From Alphaproteobacteria bacterium UBA830 (GTDB lineage Bacteria > Pseudomonadota > Alphaproteobacteria > MPNO01 > UBA830), in contig CAJIYX010000007.1 in assembly GCA_905181725.1 (NCBI GenBank), forward strand, positions 1 to 60,783: 60,783 nt of DNA, given 5' to 3'. The translations under genes were made by a program, and so were the position numbers. Under the pieces are notes generated by a model, which was not told the origin of the DNA, did no database searches, and saw only the letters and a program-made list of their open reading frames with translations. Each line of letters opens with the position of its first letter. Position 1 is the stretch's first letter. Shown in pieces: positions 43,451 to 52,589 of the stretch.

Positions 43451-44935
43451 ATGCTCAAAACCGGCAAAGAACATCTGGAATGCCTGCGCGACGGGCGCGT
43501 GGTCTATATCGGCGGCGAAAAGGTCGATGACGTCACCACTCACCCGGCCTTTGCCGAAAGCGCCAAATCCATGGCGGCGCTCTATGACATGAAGGCCGAC
43601 CCCGCCAACCGCGACGTCATGTCTTATGAAGAGGATGGCGAGCGGTTCTCGATGTACTATCTGCGTCCGAAAAACCAGGAAGATCTGCGCAAACGCATGC
43701 GCGCCCATAAGCGCATCGCGGACGAAACCTGCGGGCTTTTCGGGCGCTCGCCCGACCATGTATCCAGCTTCGTTACTGGGCTTGCCATGAAGCCCGACGT
43801 GTTCAACAAAATCGGCCCCGGATACGGCGATAATCTGATGGCGTATTACGATTACATGCGGCGCAACGATATTTATGCGGCCTATGCAGTGCTGCCGCCG
43901 GCCGGTGCGCGGAATCCGGAATTCTATCAGCGGAAATCTCTGCCGATCCCCAGCCTGAGAGTGGTGGACGAACGCGACGACGGTGTCGTGATTTCGGGCA
44001 TGAAGATGCTGGCGACCGGCGGCGTGTATGCCGACGAGCTGTGGATCGGCAACCTGCTGCCCATCGCCGAAGGGCGCGAGGCGGAATCGATCACTTGCGC
44101 GATCGCCTGCAACACACCGGGGCTGACGCTTTGGTCCCGCAAGCCTTTCGGTCAAGACCTGCGTAACAAGTTCGATTACCCGCTATCGGCCAAATACGAC
44201 GAGAGCGATGCCATGGTGTTGTGCGACAATGTCTTTGTGCCGTGGGAAAAGGTGTTCGTCCACGACAATGCCGAAATGTCGCGCGGGATTTATGTGCAGA
44301 CCCCGTCCCACGCGATGGGCAATCATCAGTCGAACATCCGCTTCTGGGCCAAAATGCAATTGATGACCGGCGTGCTCAGCCGGATCACCGAATCGTCGGG
44401 CAACAACCAGATTCCGGCCGTTGCCGATCAGCTCGGCCGCATGGCGGCGCTCGAAGCAACGCTCGGCGGCATGATCCACGGCCAGATCGAAGGTGCCGAG
44501 GCGTGGCCGCAGAAATCCCATGGCGGCTCGGAAGACTACGTCACCATCAATCGGCGTTACATGTATGCCGCGCTGAACTGGTGCACCGAAAATCATTCGA
44601 TGATCATCGAAATGCTGCGCGAACTGATGGGCGGCGGCGTGTTCCAGATGCCGGCCGATGTGTCGGTGATGGGCAATCCCGAACTGCGTGAAAAGTTCGA
44701 ACAGTTCTGGGCGACGCCGTTCAAGGAAAGCTTCGAGCGTATGAAGCTGTATCGCCTTGCCTGGGATCTGGTGGGATCAGAATTCGCCGGACGGCATACA
44801 AGTTATGAAAAATTCTACGCGGGCTCATACTTCGTGGTGCGTAATCATTCTCACCGTGAAGCACCGTGGGACGAATTCCACGAAGTCGTCGACCGGCAGT
44901 TGGACGCGATGGAGCTGCCGGAAGGGCTGGAATAG
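43451..44935 (+). CDS. HpaB family (4-hydroxyphenylacetate 3-monooxygenase-like) flavin enzyme
   Basis: A 494-residue protein of the HpaB/4-hydroxybutyryl-CoA dehydratase superfamily with an acyl-CoA dehydrogenase-like fold. Recognisable parts are the N-terminal LKTGKEHLECLRDGRVVYIGGE, the central flavin-binding region ATGGVYADELWIGN (about 180-193) and the C-terminal LRELMGGGVFQMPADVSVM (about 393-411). It lacks the Cys/His cluster ligands expected of the dehydratase, so the FADH2-dependent monooxygenase role is more likely. That needs a flavin reductase, which is not adjacent; a flavin reductase family gene lies at 57186. GAGGAGA gives a strong ribosome-binding site. Confidence 0.83.
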   Translation: MLKTGKEHLECLRDGRVVYIGGEKVDDVTTHPAFAESAKSMAALYDMKADPANRDVMSYEEDGERFSMYYLRPKNQEDLRKRMRAHKRIADETCGLFGRSPDHVSSFVTGLAMKPDVFNKIGPGYGDNLMAYYDYMRRNDIYAAYAVLPPAGARNPEFYQRKSLPIPSLRVVDERDDGVVISGMKMLATGGVYADELWIGNLLPIAEGREAESITCAIACNTPGLTLWSRKPFGQDLRNKFDYPLSAKYDESDAMVLCDNVFVPWEKVFVHDNAEMSRGIYVQTPSHAMGNHQSNIRFWAKMQLMTGVLSRITESSGNNQIPAVADQLGRMAALEATLGGMIHGQIEGAEAWPQKSHGGSEDYVTINRRYMYAALNWCTENHSMIIEMLRELMGGGVFQMPADVSVMGNPELREKFEQFWATPFKESFERMKLYRLAWDLVGSEFAGRHTSYEKFYAGSYFVVRNHSHREAPWDEFHEVVDRQLDAMELPEGLE

Positions 44936-45078
44936 GGCGTATTGGGGCGGGTTCTCGTCTATCAGACGACAACTTCTTCCACTCTCTGCGCTAAAGAAGA
45001 CACCGATCAAAGGATAATGATATGTCCGCTGGTTGCCCTGCGCGATGGATAGCTGAGGCCAGGCAGCTAAGGGAATAA

Positions 45079-45816
45079 ATGACGGCTCTTGTAATTGGCG
45101 CCAGTGGATCGACGGGACCGCTACTCGTAGAGTAACTGCTCAAACGGCGACAACAGGTAATAATAATCGTTCGATCTACGGACAACCAGCCTGATAACGT
45201 CACAGCTCATAAAAACCTGTCTGTGATTCAGGCCAGCATTCTGGATTTGAGCGATGCCGAGATGTACCAACATGTCAGCGGTTGTGACGCGTTGGCCTCG
45301 TGCCTTGGCCATAAACTGAGTTTTAAGGGGATATTTGGGCGGCCACGTAGGCTTGTGACAGATGCCACGCAACGATTATGCCGCGCCGTCAAAGAAAACA
45401 GGCCGGAAAATCCAGTCAGGTTTGTCCTGATGAACACGACGGGAAACAGCAATCGTGACCTGCGCGAACAGGTTTCATTTAGTCAGAAGTATGTTATCTG
45501 GCTTCTCCGTATCCTGCTGCCGCCATATGTGCACAATGAGGAGGCTGCAGATTTTCTGCGCACTGAGATTGGCCAGAATGATGGTGCGATTGAATGGGTG
45601 GCGGTCCGTCCGGACGGTTTGAGTGATGAAAGTGAAGTCACTGAATATGCGGTGCATCCTTCGCCCATCAGAAGCACAATCTTTGATGCGGGTCTGACCA
45701 GTCGAATGAACGTCGGCGATTTTATGGCTTAACTGATCACGGACGATGACACCTAGAACGCGTGGAAGAGTAAAATGCCGGTGATCTACAACAAGGAAGC
45801 CAAAGCGGCGGAGTAA
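45079..45816 (+). pseudogene. NAD(P)-binding SDR/NmrA-like gene with three in-frame stops
   Basis: One continuous frame of 246 codons encodes an atypical SDR. It begins MTALVIGASGSTGPLLVE with the Rossmann motif GASGSTG, continues through VIQASILDLSD, CLGHKLSFKGIF and VRPDGLSDESEVTEYAVHPSP, and ends VIYNKEAKAAE. Stops interrupt it at 45133-45135 (TAA, after 18 codons), 45730-45732 (TAA) and 45754-45756 (TAG). There is no frameshift. An internal GTG start (45223) would leave a protein without its cofactor motif. Likely recent decay. Confidence 0.75.
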
Positions 45817-45823
45817 CGTGGCT

Positions 45824-46159
45824 CTATTTCTGGCTCCACGCCCCGTTCGATGACATGAACCATGTGCCGGGTTGCGCGTTTGCGAAAATCTGTGACGCGT
45901 AGACTGCTCCGACAGCGGCTGCGGATATTTTCTGCTGTACCGCCCGTGTCTGATAGATCTTGCGGCGCTCGGCATTGACCTGCGCAACAACTGCCATTGC
46001 GCCAGGCGCGCTGTTGCGGAGGACGGTATATCCGTCATGACGTTCGCCGATAGCACCGCTTACACGCAATTCGTCGAGGGACGCCGCCTGAACGGGGCCG
46101 CTGCCGATCATCGCGGTAAGGGCAAAAAACGTCAGAATAAATGTAAGTGTGCGCATCAT
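45824..46159 (-). CDS. ydbL: YdbL family periplasmic protein (DUF1318)
   Basis: A 111-residue exported protein. The signal peptide runs MMRTLTFILTFFALTAMIG to VQAAS. The mature DUF1318 domain has LDELRVSGAIGERHDGYTVLR and continues with AERRKIYQTRAVQQKISA, ending in a short tail. The start overlaps the ynbE stop by one base (TGATG), which decides the start against a longer upstream frame. In E. coli YdbL works with the YdbH-YnbE bridge and is thought to guide its assembly. Same gene order here. Confidence 0.87.
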   Translation of the reverse strand: MMRTLTFILTFFALTAMIGSGPVQAASLDELRVSGAIGERHDGYTVLRNSAPGAMAVVAQVNAERRKIYQTRAVQQKISAAAVGAVYASQIFANAQPGTWFMSSNGAWSQK

Positions 46160-46389
46160 CAGAATAGACCCGGATTGCTTTTGATGTCTTTTTCCGCCGA
46201 TTCTTCCAACTTCACGCGGACTTCGGCATCCAGCTTGATGTTGAGGTTGATGGTGATCGGCTCTTTCGGTACTGACACCTGAACGGTCGGCGTACAGCCG
46301 GCTACGATTAGGGCGCCACCGAGGGCAGCGCATGTCAGCACTTTTCGTGCGGTTTTCGAACTCAAAATCGACACTGTCCATACCCTCAC
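46159..46389 (-). CDS. ynbE: YnbE-like outer-membrane lipoprotein
   Basis: A 76-residue lipoprotein. The lipobox is LIVAGC with Cys32 after a hydrophobic stretch, and the mature part is a single extended beta segment (VSVPKEPITINLNIKLDAEVR in outline). In E. coli, YnbE multimers stack onto the C-terminal end of YdbH to complete an envelope-spanning lipid bridge. The start is GTG at 46389, two bases after the ydbH stop, so translation is coupled; a GTG at 46371 is an alternative. Confidence 0.87.
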   Translation of the reverse strand: MRVWTVSILSSKTARKVLTCAALGGALIVAGCTPTVQVSVPKEPITINLNIKLDAEVRVKLEESAEKDIKSNPGLF

Positions 46390-46391
46390 GA

Positions 46392-49061
46392 TTACCGCGC
46401 CAGCATAGTGCGAACGATCCCGCCCGGCAACTCAAGTGCCTGCGCCAGGACCGCCGCGAGCCCGTCGACATTGCCGCTCAGGGTCAGATTGATCACAAAT
46501 GGCTGGCCGTCCCGCACGGCGGGGTTCTGGCCGCGTGTCCGCAGGATGACGCGCCCTTCGCCCGCTGTTTCCTTTTCGATCTCCAGCGTCAGCGTCTCAT
46601 AGCGGAAATCCTCCAGCGCGCTCAGCATCAGCGTCACTTCCTTACCCCCCTGCGCCAGCGCCCTTTTTGCCGCCTCGGAGCGAATGCGCAGGACACCCGG
46701 CTCGGACGTGGCCAGCCGTCCGCCTGAAATCCCCACTGCGGCGCCCGCGGTGCTCACGGGAATGACACCGCTCAGGCGTCCCGTCCCGGAGATGTTTTCC
46801 AGACCGACCGCGGACAGCAATGCGGCCAGATCGACCCGCTCGACTTTGATGGTGGCTTGGCTGGCGCCGGCTTCGGAATCGAGAACCGTCGGTGCGATGC
46901 TGATTATCCCGCCCGCGAATGCGGTCCGGAAGGTGTCTATCTGCACCGCGGGAATGGCGCCAGTGGTGCCCTCGATCAATGCGAAGCGCAGCAAAAGATC
47001 GTTCAGCGCCGCGCCTGCCCCGATGCGCTTTATCCGTATGGTCTGCCCTGCGGGCGTGCGCGGCGGGATGATCTGATCCAGCTGAATATCCGCTGTCAGG
47101 CCCTCAACCGATATGCCGGATGAAGGGTCCGCGAAATTGATGTTCTCGATGGCGATAGTCCCCGTAGCGTCGATACCTTTTTTGTTCCAGACCAGCCTGG
47201 CGTCGGCGCTGACGGTGCCGGACTGAAGATCGATGCCGGAAGCCGACCCCGACGCCGATCCGGCTATCGACGGCGCGAGGGCGCGAAACTCCCCGCCGCC
47301 GGGCGTCATCCGGAACGCCGGTACCGCCAGCACAGCGCTTCCCCGGCCTGTTGAAAGGTTGTGCCGCCCTTTGGCCGTGGCGGTGTTCGCACCCGGCAGG
47401 GTCGCCTTGGCATCAAACGACACGGTCTGTTGTTTGAGCGACAGGGTGGATTTCAGCGGGGTCGGGAGCAGGAGCGGTTTGCCGCCATCCTGCGCCGATA
47501 CCCGGCCGCTCAGTTTTCCTGTGAACCCGCCCGGCGTTTGCCGAAGAGCAATATCGAGGCCGTCGATTACACCGGTCCGGTTCTTCTCGGTGGCTGACAG
47601 TCTGGCGGCCCGAATGCGTGCCTCCACGCTGCCCCGTTCGTCCGCCCTCGCCGTCAGCCGTAACGCGAGGGGAGCGATGCTTATATTCTTTCCGTCGGGC
47701 TTTCCTGCAACCTCCAGCCGCATCGCGCCGGCATTCAATCGCAAACGAGCATCGACGCGCCGGGGTTTGCCGGGGACTGCCGCCGGTATCCGAATATGCT
47801 CGGCGTTGAGCAGGATTTTCAGCGGTGCCACTGAAACAGCGCCGTCTTTGGTCGACACTTGCGCGGCCGCGGCCCGTAATCCTTCTGGAAAATGTACCGT
47901 GAGCGCATTTTCTAGCCGCAGCAGTCTATAGGCGCCGTCGAGGGAGACATTCTTGACCGTGACATCCGCCGTGCCGGCCCGGCGCGCGCGGAGCGACAGA
48001 TTTCCGTCTGACTGCAGGCGGTCATCTGCGCCGGCAAGGCTGCGCAGGACGGCGGTGACGGTTCCGTCAACGCCCCGATACAGCGCCCCGTGCGACCCGT
48101 CTTGGAGACGTGCTTCGACGCGGATCCCCTCACCGCCGGCTTTTCTGAGCGCGGCTGTAAGGGCGGCCAGATCAAGCGGGGTATCGATGCCAAATGCCAG
48201 GGGTGATGTTGTTCGGGCGTTGATCGTGGCACTGCCGCCCGTGTTTCCAAGACCGGGTAAAACCGCGGCGAGCTTGCCGAGATCGGCCGTTTCCAGATGT
48301 ATTTTGCCGCTGAGTATCGCCGGGTCGGATGACATATCCCCCCGTGCTTCCAGGGTTCCGGCCAGCCCGCTATCTTTCATTTGCGCGCTGATATCTGCGG
48401 TCACCGCATCTGCGGCAAGACGGGCGGTGCTGTCAATCCTGGCGGTACGTGTCTGGCCGTCGATGTCGCCGGAAAGCGCTACCCCGACGCGAATTTCAAA
48501 GGCGGCCTTGTCGCGCCTTGCGGCATCTATCGAGCCGTTCACCGTCACGACACCGCCGGGAAGCACATGTCGCAGCGAAATTTCCCGGATCGTGATCTCC
48601 GGCAATTCCGCCGCCTGGGCGAGGAGGGAGCGGATTGTCGGCGGCGGCGTGTCACTGGTGCCGTTTGTCGCCAGTTTCGCCAACTCCCGCCGGGCGTCCG
48701 CCACATCGGCGCGGAGGCTGGCGACCGTCACGCGCGTCACCGGGAGTTGGGGCAGCAGCGACAGGTCGAAAACCGCCTCGGCGTCTTTGACACCAATGGC
48801 GGTGCCAAGGCGTATATCCGCAAAGTGGATTCGGGATGTCGATAGCGCCGTGACCTTCACAACGGCATTGTGAATACCCGTACGCCCGAGGCCAAAATCG
48901 AGGGCGGCATTCGCCAGCGCTACGCGCCAGTACAGCGCCGCTGAGACACCAAGGATAACGAGGATACAGAATGCGCCGACCCATCGCAGAACCGCCCGCT
49001 TGCGCGGTTTGCGCCCGGGAGGTTTTACGCCTGGTTCAGGATCGTTGTTGTCAGAAGCCAT
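46392..49061 (-). CDS. ydbH: YdbH-like AsmA-family intermembrane lipid transport protein
   Basis: An 889-residue protein, close to the 879 residues of E. coli YdbH. It has a single N-terminal transmembrane anchor (about 24-48, after a Lys/Arg-rich stretch) and a long periplasmic beta-rich repeat domain. The C-terminal part contains the YdbH-type GGRLATSEPGVLRIRSEAA segment and ends ALELPGGIVRTMLAR. AsmA-like proteins form hollow beta-taco bridges carrying phospholipids between membranes. Gene order ydbH-ynbE-ydbL matches E. coli exactly and supports the call. Confidence 0.88.
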   Translation of the reverse strand: MASDNNDPEPGVKPPGRKPRKRAVLRWVGAFCILVILGVSAALYWRVALANAALDFGLGRTGIHNAVVKVTALSTSRIHFADIRLGTAIGVKDAEAVFDLSLLPQLPVTRVTVASLRADVADARRELAKLATNGTSDTPPPTIRSLLAQAAELPEITIREISLRHVLPGGVVTVNGSIDAARRDKAAFEIRVGVALSGDIDGQTRTARIDSTARLAADAVTADISAQMKDSGLAGTLEARGDMSSDPAILSGKIHLETADLGKLAAVLPGLGNTGGSATINARTTSPLAFGIDTPLDLAALTAALRKAGGEGIRVEARLQDGSHGALYRGVDGTVTAVLRSLAGADDRLQSDGNLSLRARRAGTADVTVKNVSLDGAYRLLRLENALTVHFPEGLRAAAAQVSTKDGAVSVAPLKILLNAEHIRIPAAVPGKPRRVDARLRLNAGAMRLEVAGKPDGKNISIAPLALRLTARADERGSVEARIRAARLSATEKNRTGVIDGLDIALRQTPGGFTGKLSGRVSAQDGGKPLLLPTPLKSTLSLKQQTVSFDAKATLPGANTATAKGRHNLSTGRGSAVLAVPAFRMTPGGGEFRALAPSIAGSASGSASGIDLQSGTVSADARLVWNKKGIDATGTIAIENINFADPSSGISVEGLTADIQLDQIIPPRTPAGQTIRIKRIGAGAALNDLLLRFALIEGTTGAIPAVQIDTFRTAFAGGIISIAPTVLDSEAGASQATIKVERVDLAALLSAVGLENISGTGRLSGVIPVSTAGAAVGISGGRLATSEPGVLRIRSEAAKRALAQGGKEVTLMLSALEDFRYETLTLEIEKETAGEGRVILRTRGQNPAVRDGQPFVINLTLSGNVDGLAAVLAQALELPGGIVRTMLAR

Positions 49062-49107
49062 GAGGCGACTTTACCGCATTCTCGCGACCGGTTCCGCAAC
49101 GCTTCTT

Positions 49108-49974
49108 TCATGGACGTTTTCGCGCCTCAGACCGCGCCAGCGCGTAGGTGCTGGCAAAGATCACAATGGCGCCAGCGAACGTCCATATATCCGGAGTCTC
49201 GCTGAACCACAGCCAGCCGGCGGTGGCGAGGATCGGCAGGCGCAGGAAATCGAACGGCACGACGGCGCTCATATCGGCGGCGGCATAGGCGCGGGAGATA
49301 AACCAGATCCCCGCCGTGCCTGTTATCCCGACGCCGGCCAGCAGGGCAAGATCCGGCAGCGTCGGCGTCACCCAGTAGAACGCCGCCGGGATACCGGCCA
49401 GCGGACACATGATGATGTTGACCCAGATCGTCGTCGCGGTGACGGAATCGGTGGTCATCAGTTTTTTGATAGCGACGTTCGAGCACGCATAGGACAGCGC
49501 GCCGCCGAGCACCACGGCAGCACCGAAACCGATCTCGGTAAAGCCGGGCCGCAGGACGATCAGCACGCCGATGAACCCGCCGACAATAGCGGCGACGCGG
49601 ACGGCATTGAAGCGTTCCCCCAGCATGAGAGCCGCCAGAAGACAGATAAAAATCGGTTGGGTAAAGCTGAGCGAGACAACCTCGGCGATGGGGATTTCGC
49701 CGATGCCGATAAACAGCCCGAGCATGCCGATATAGGCGAAGATGCCACGGGTCAGGTGCAGCGGCAGGCGCCTGGTCTTCAGGAGGGCGAAGCCCGACCG
49801 CCGCATCATCGGTGCCAGCACGGCAAGACCCACCAGGGTCCGGATAAACAGAATCTGGAACGACGTGTACTCCGCCGACAGCGACTTCACGAGGAGCATC
49901 ATCGTCGACCAGACGGCGACCGCGATGAGCATGAAGCCGATGCCGCGCAGGGTGTTGTTGGCGGCAACGGTCAT
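49108..49974 (-). CDS. EamA/DMT family exporter
   Basis: A 288-residue protein with ten hydrophobic segments in two EamA halves: GIGFMLIAVAVWSTMMLLVK starts the first, and a second begins near GFGAAVVLGGALSYACSN (about 150). The family exports amino acids or other metabolites. A second EamA gene lies at 52590 and is probably a distant paralogue. It starts 35 bp from the GST gene but reads the same way. Confidence 0.85.
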   Translation of the reverse strand: MTVAANNTLRGIGFMLIAVAVWSTMMLLVKSLSAEYTSFQILFIRTLVGLAVLAPMMRRSGFALLKTRRLPLHLTRGIFAYIGMLGLFIGIGEIPIAEVVSLSFTQPIFICLLAALMLGERFNAVRVAAIVGGFIGVLIVLRPGFTEIGFGAAVVLGGALSYACSNVAIKKLMTTDSVTATTIWVNIIMCPLAGIPAAFYWVTPTLPDLALLAGVGITGTAGIWFISRAYAAADMSAVVPFDFLRLPILATAGWLWFSETPDIWTFAGAIVIFASTYALARSEARKRP

Positions 49975-50009
49975 GGGCTGATCACGGGGCGCCGTGTACG
50001 GGGCAGATT

Positions 50010-50630
50010 TCAGCTAAGCCCCGTCATGCAGTGCTTCTGGAACGCAGGACGTGCGCAGATCAGGTCATACCAGCGCTTCAGGTGGGTGAAATTCTCGCGC
50101 TCGATCGGCAGCTCGTACCAGCGATAGGCGAGGGGGGCGATGGGAATGTCGGCGATGGTAAAGCTGTCGCCGCCGATATACGTGTTGCGCGACAGGTGAT
50201 CGTCGAGAATGCGCCATTTTCCGGCCCAGTCGTCGCGTGCGGCGGCGATGGCGTCCATATCGCGCTCTTCCGCCGATTTGCGGATCAGCCCGTGAAAAAC
50301 CGGGACCATGCCGTGCACCAGTTCTGTGAGCTGCCAGTCCATCCACATATCGCAGCGCGCACGGGCCACCGGGTCGGTCAGCCAGAGGTTGCCCGCGCTG
50401 TGTGTGGCGGCGAGATACCGGACGATGGAATTCGATTCCCACAGCACCAGGTCGCCGTCGATGATCGTCGGGATACGCCCGTTCGGGTTGAGGCCGAGAT
50501 AGGGCGCTTCATGGTTCTTGCCGAAAGCGCCGCCGACATCCTCGCGCTCATAGTCGAGCCCGATTTCCTCGAGCACCCAGAGCGCTTTCATCACGTTGGA
50601 CGAATTGATCCGCCCTTTTAGCTGCAGCAT
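50010..50630 (-). CDS. glutathione S-transferase family protein
   Basis: A 206-residue GST. The N-terminal thioredoxin-fold domain begins LKGRINSSNVMKALWVLEE, with Ser9/Asn10 in the catalytic position, and contains NPNGRIPTIIDGDLVLWESNSIVRYL (cis-Pro and the Glu-Ser glutathione site). The C-terminal all-helical domain ends ARPAFQKHCMTGLS. It is a clear tandem paralogue of the next GST, 12 bp away, so the two arose by duplication and are co-transcribed. Confidence 0.88.
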   Translation of the reverse strand: MLQLKGRINSSNVMKALWVLEEIGLDYEREDVGGAFGKNHEAPYLGLNPNGRIPTIIDGDLVLWESNSIVRYLAATHSAGNLWLTDPVARARCDMWMDWQLTELVHGMVPVFHGLIRKSAEERDMDAIAAARDDWAGKWRILDDHLSRNTYIGGDSFTIADIPIAPLAYRWYELPIERENFTHLKRWYDLICARPAFQKHCMTGLS

Positions 50631-50642
50631 GTGTCTTTTCCC

Positions 50643-51284
50643 TTAGCTCAGGCCGATATCGATGATGTGTTTCTTGAACGCCGGCCGCGCGGCGACGGTG
50701 TCGTGCCAGCGTTTGAGGTTCGGGAAATCTTCACGCTCGATATCCAGCGTGAACCAGCGATAGGTGAACGGCGATGCCGGAATGTCGCCGATGCTGAACG
50801 TATCGCCTGACAGGAATTCGTGATCGGCCAGCCAGGTGTCGAGCACCGCGTTGGCTGTGGACCAGAGGTCGCGCGCGGCGGCGATCTTGTCGTAGTCGCG
50901 GTCGGCCTCCGCCGTGCGGATCAGCCCCGCGAATACCGGGACATGGCGGGGTGCCAGGATCGACAGCGCCCAGTCCATCCAACGGCTGGCGCTGGCGCGC
51001 GCCTGGAGATCTTCCGGCCAGAATTCTGTGCCTTTCCCGTGTTTCTCCGCCAGGTACCGGACAATGGTGTTCGATTCCCACAGCACGAAGCCGTCATCGT
51101 CGATTGTCGGTACGATACCGTTCGGGTTCAATGCCAGGTATTCGGCCTCGCGGTTGCCGCCGAACGGCCCACCGATATCGGTCCGGTCATAGGCAATGTT
51201 CAGCTCCTCGCACAGCCAGGCGACTTTCTGCACGTTGGATGACGTTGCGCGTCCGAGAATATTCAGCATATTCATGTTCCTCAC
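50643..51284 (-). CDS. glutathione S-transferase family protein
   Basis: A 213-residue GST, first of the tandem pair. The start region is MLNILGRATSSNVQKVAWLCEEL with the Ser/Asn active site. NPNGIVPTIDDDGFVLWES and NTIVRYLAEKHG give the cis-Pro and glutathione site, and the helical domain ends ARPAFKKHIIDIGLS. Two nearby Met codons (residues 1 and 3) are both possible starts. Substrate unknown; detoxification or a pathway-specific isomerase are both possible. Confidence 0.88.
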   Translation of the reverse strand: MRNMNMLNILGRATSSNVQKVAWLCEELNIAYDRTDIGGPFGGNREAEYLALNPNGIVPTIDDDGFVLWESNTIVRYLAEKHGKGTEFWPEDLQARASASRWMDWALSILAPRHVPVFAGLIRTAEADRDYDKIAAARDLWSTANAVLDTWLADHEFLSGDTFSIGDIPASPFTYRWFTLDIEREDFPNLKRWHDTVAARPAFKKHIIDIGLS

Positions 51285-51301
51285 CGATAATTATGGACAG
51301 C

Positions 51302-52522
51302 TCAGTCCAGCTGCAGCAGCAGGCATTTCAGATAGGCGCTTTCCGCCAGGTTGGGATGCGTCGGATGATCCGGCCCCGCGCCGCCGACATGCAGAATTCT
51401 GCCCGTCCGCCCGGCATCGTGGACGCCGCGCTGGACCTGTTCTGCATAGATCTCCATCGGCATGTGATGGGAACACGACGCTACGCAGAGAATACCTTCA
51501 TGGGCGACGACCTTGGCGGCCAGCCGGGTCAGCTTGCGATAGCCGCGTGCACCCGGTTTCAGGTCTTTCTTCGATTTGACGAAGGCGGGCGGGTCGGCAA
51601 TCACCACGCCGAATTTTTCCTTGGCCGATGACAGCGCTTCAAGTGCCGCGAAGGCTTCGGATTTTTCAAATTTGCAGATATCGCCGAGACCCGCCGCGGT
51701 CGCGGCCTGGGTGGCAAGGTCGAGCGCCGGTTCGGACCGGTCGATGCAGACCACGTCCGTCGCCCCTGCGGCGGCGGCCTGCAGGCCGAACCCGCCGAGA
51801 TAGCTGTAAACGTCTGCGACACGCTGGCCTTTTGAAAGTGCGGCGACCCGGGCGCGGTTTTCGCGGTGGTCGTAAAACCAGCCCGTCTTCTGGCCTTCCG
51901 ACAGGTCGGCGAGGAAGCCGACGCCGTTTTCCGTCAGCGGTGCAGGAGACGCCACGTTGCCGACAATCTCCGGGGCCACGGTCGGCAGTCCTTCGAGGTG
52001 CCGCGCGGCACTGTCGCGCTGCAGGACGATGCCTTTAGGCGCGATTGTCTGCTGCAGGGCAGCGACGATTTCGGCGACCAGCAGTTCCATACCCGCCGTG
52101 TTGAGCTGGACGACGCAGGCATCGTCATACCGGTCGACGATCAGGCCCGGCAGGCCATCGGCCTCGGCATGGATCAGGCGGTAAAATGGCTTGTCATAGA
52201 GCCGGTCGCGCAAAGCCGCCGCCCGCGTGATTTTGGCCGCCAGCCAGTCCGCGTCGATATCGGCGAAGGAATGCGACGTCATAAGACGCGCAGCGATCAG
52301 CGTATGCGGGTTGAAGATCGCGGTACCGACAGCGCTGCCGGCGGCATCGACGACATCGACGACCGTGCCGGGCGTCAGCGCCTTGACCTCCGGCGTCATC
52401 TTGATCTCGTTGGAAAACACCCAGGGGTGTCCGGCGCGCACGCGTTTCTGGCGGCCCGGGGAAATGGAGATCGCCGGGCGGGCGCCGGCCTCCGGCGAAG
52501 TCGTTTCTGCAATATCGTTCAT
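51302..52522 (-). CDS. rlmI: RlmI-like class I SAM-dependent 23S rRNA methyltransferase
   Basis: A 406-residue methyltransferase. The N-terminal PUA domain starts ISPGRQKRVRAGHPWVFSNEI. A central RlmI domain is followed by the SAM site VADVYSYLGGFGLQAAAAGA (about 246-265) and CIDRSEPALDLA. The catalytic motif VIADPPAFVKSKKD (about 310-323) and the late CVASCSHHM match m5C methyltransferases acting on C1962 of 23S rRNA. It is flanked by a GST gene and an EamA gene, with no evident functional link. Confidence 0.87.
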   Translation of the reverse strand: MNDIAETTSPEAGARPAISISPGRQKRVRAGHPWVFSNEIKMTPEVKALTPGTVVDVVDAAGSAVGTAIFNPHTLIAARLMTSHSFADIDADWLAAKITRAAALRDRLYDKPFYRLIHAEADGLPGLIVDRYDDACVVQLNTAGMELLVAEIVAALQQTIAPKGIVLQRDSAARHLEGLPTVAPEIVGNVASPAPLTENGVGFLADLSEGQKTGWFYDHRENRARVAALSKGQRVADVYSYLGGFGLQAAAAGATDVVCIDRSEPALDLATQAATAAGLGDICKFEKSEAFAALEALSSAKEKFGVVIADPPAFVKSKKDLKPGARGYRKLTRLAAKVVAHEGILCVASCSHHMPMEIYAEQVQRGVHDAGRTGRILHVGGAGPDHPTHPNLAESAYLKCLLLQLD

Positions 52523-52589
52523 GGCCGCAGTCTATAGTGCAACTGAGGGTCGCGGAACAGGGGCGGTGTGGCACCGGCGGGCAATAAAT

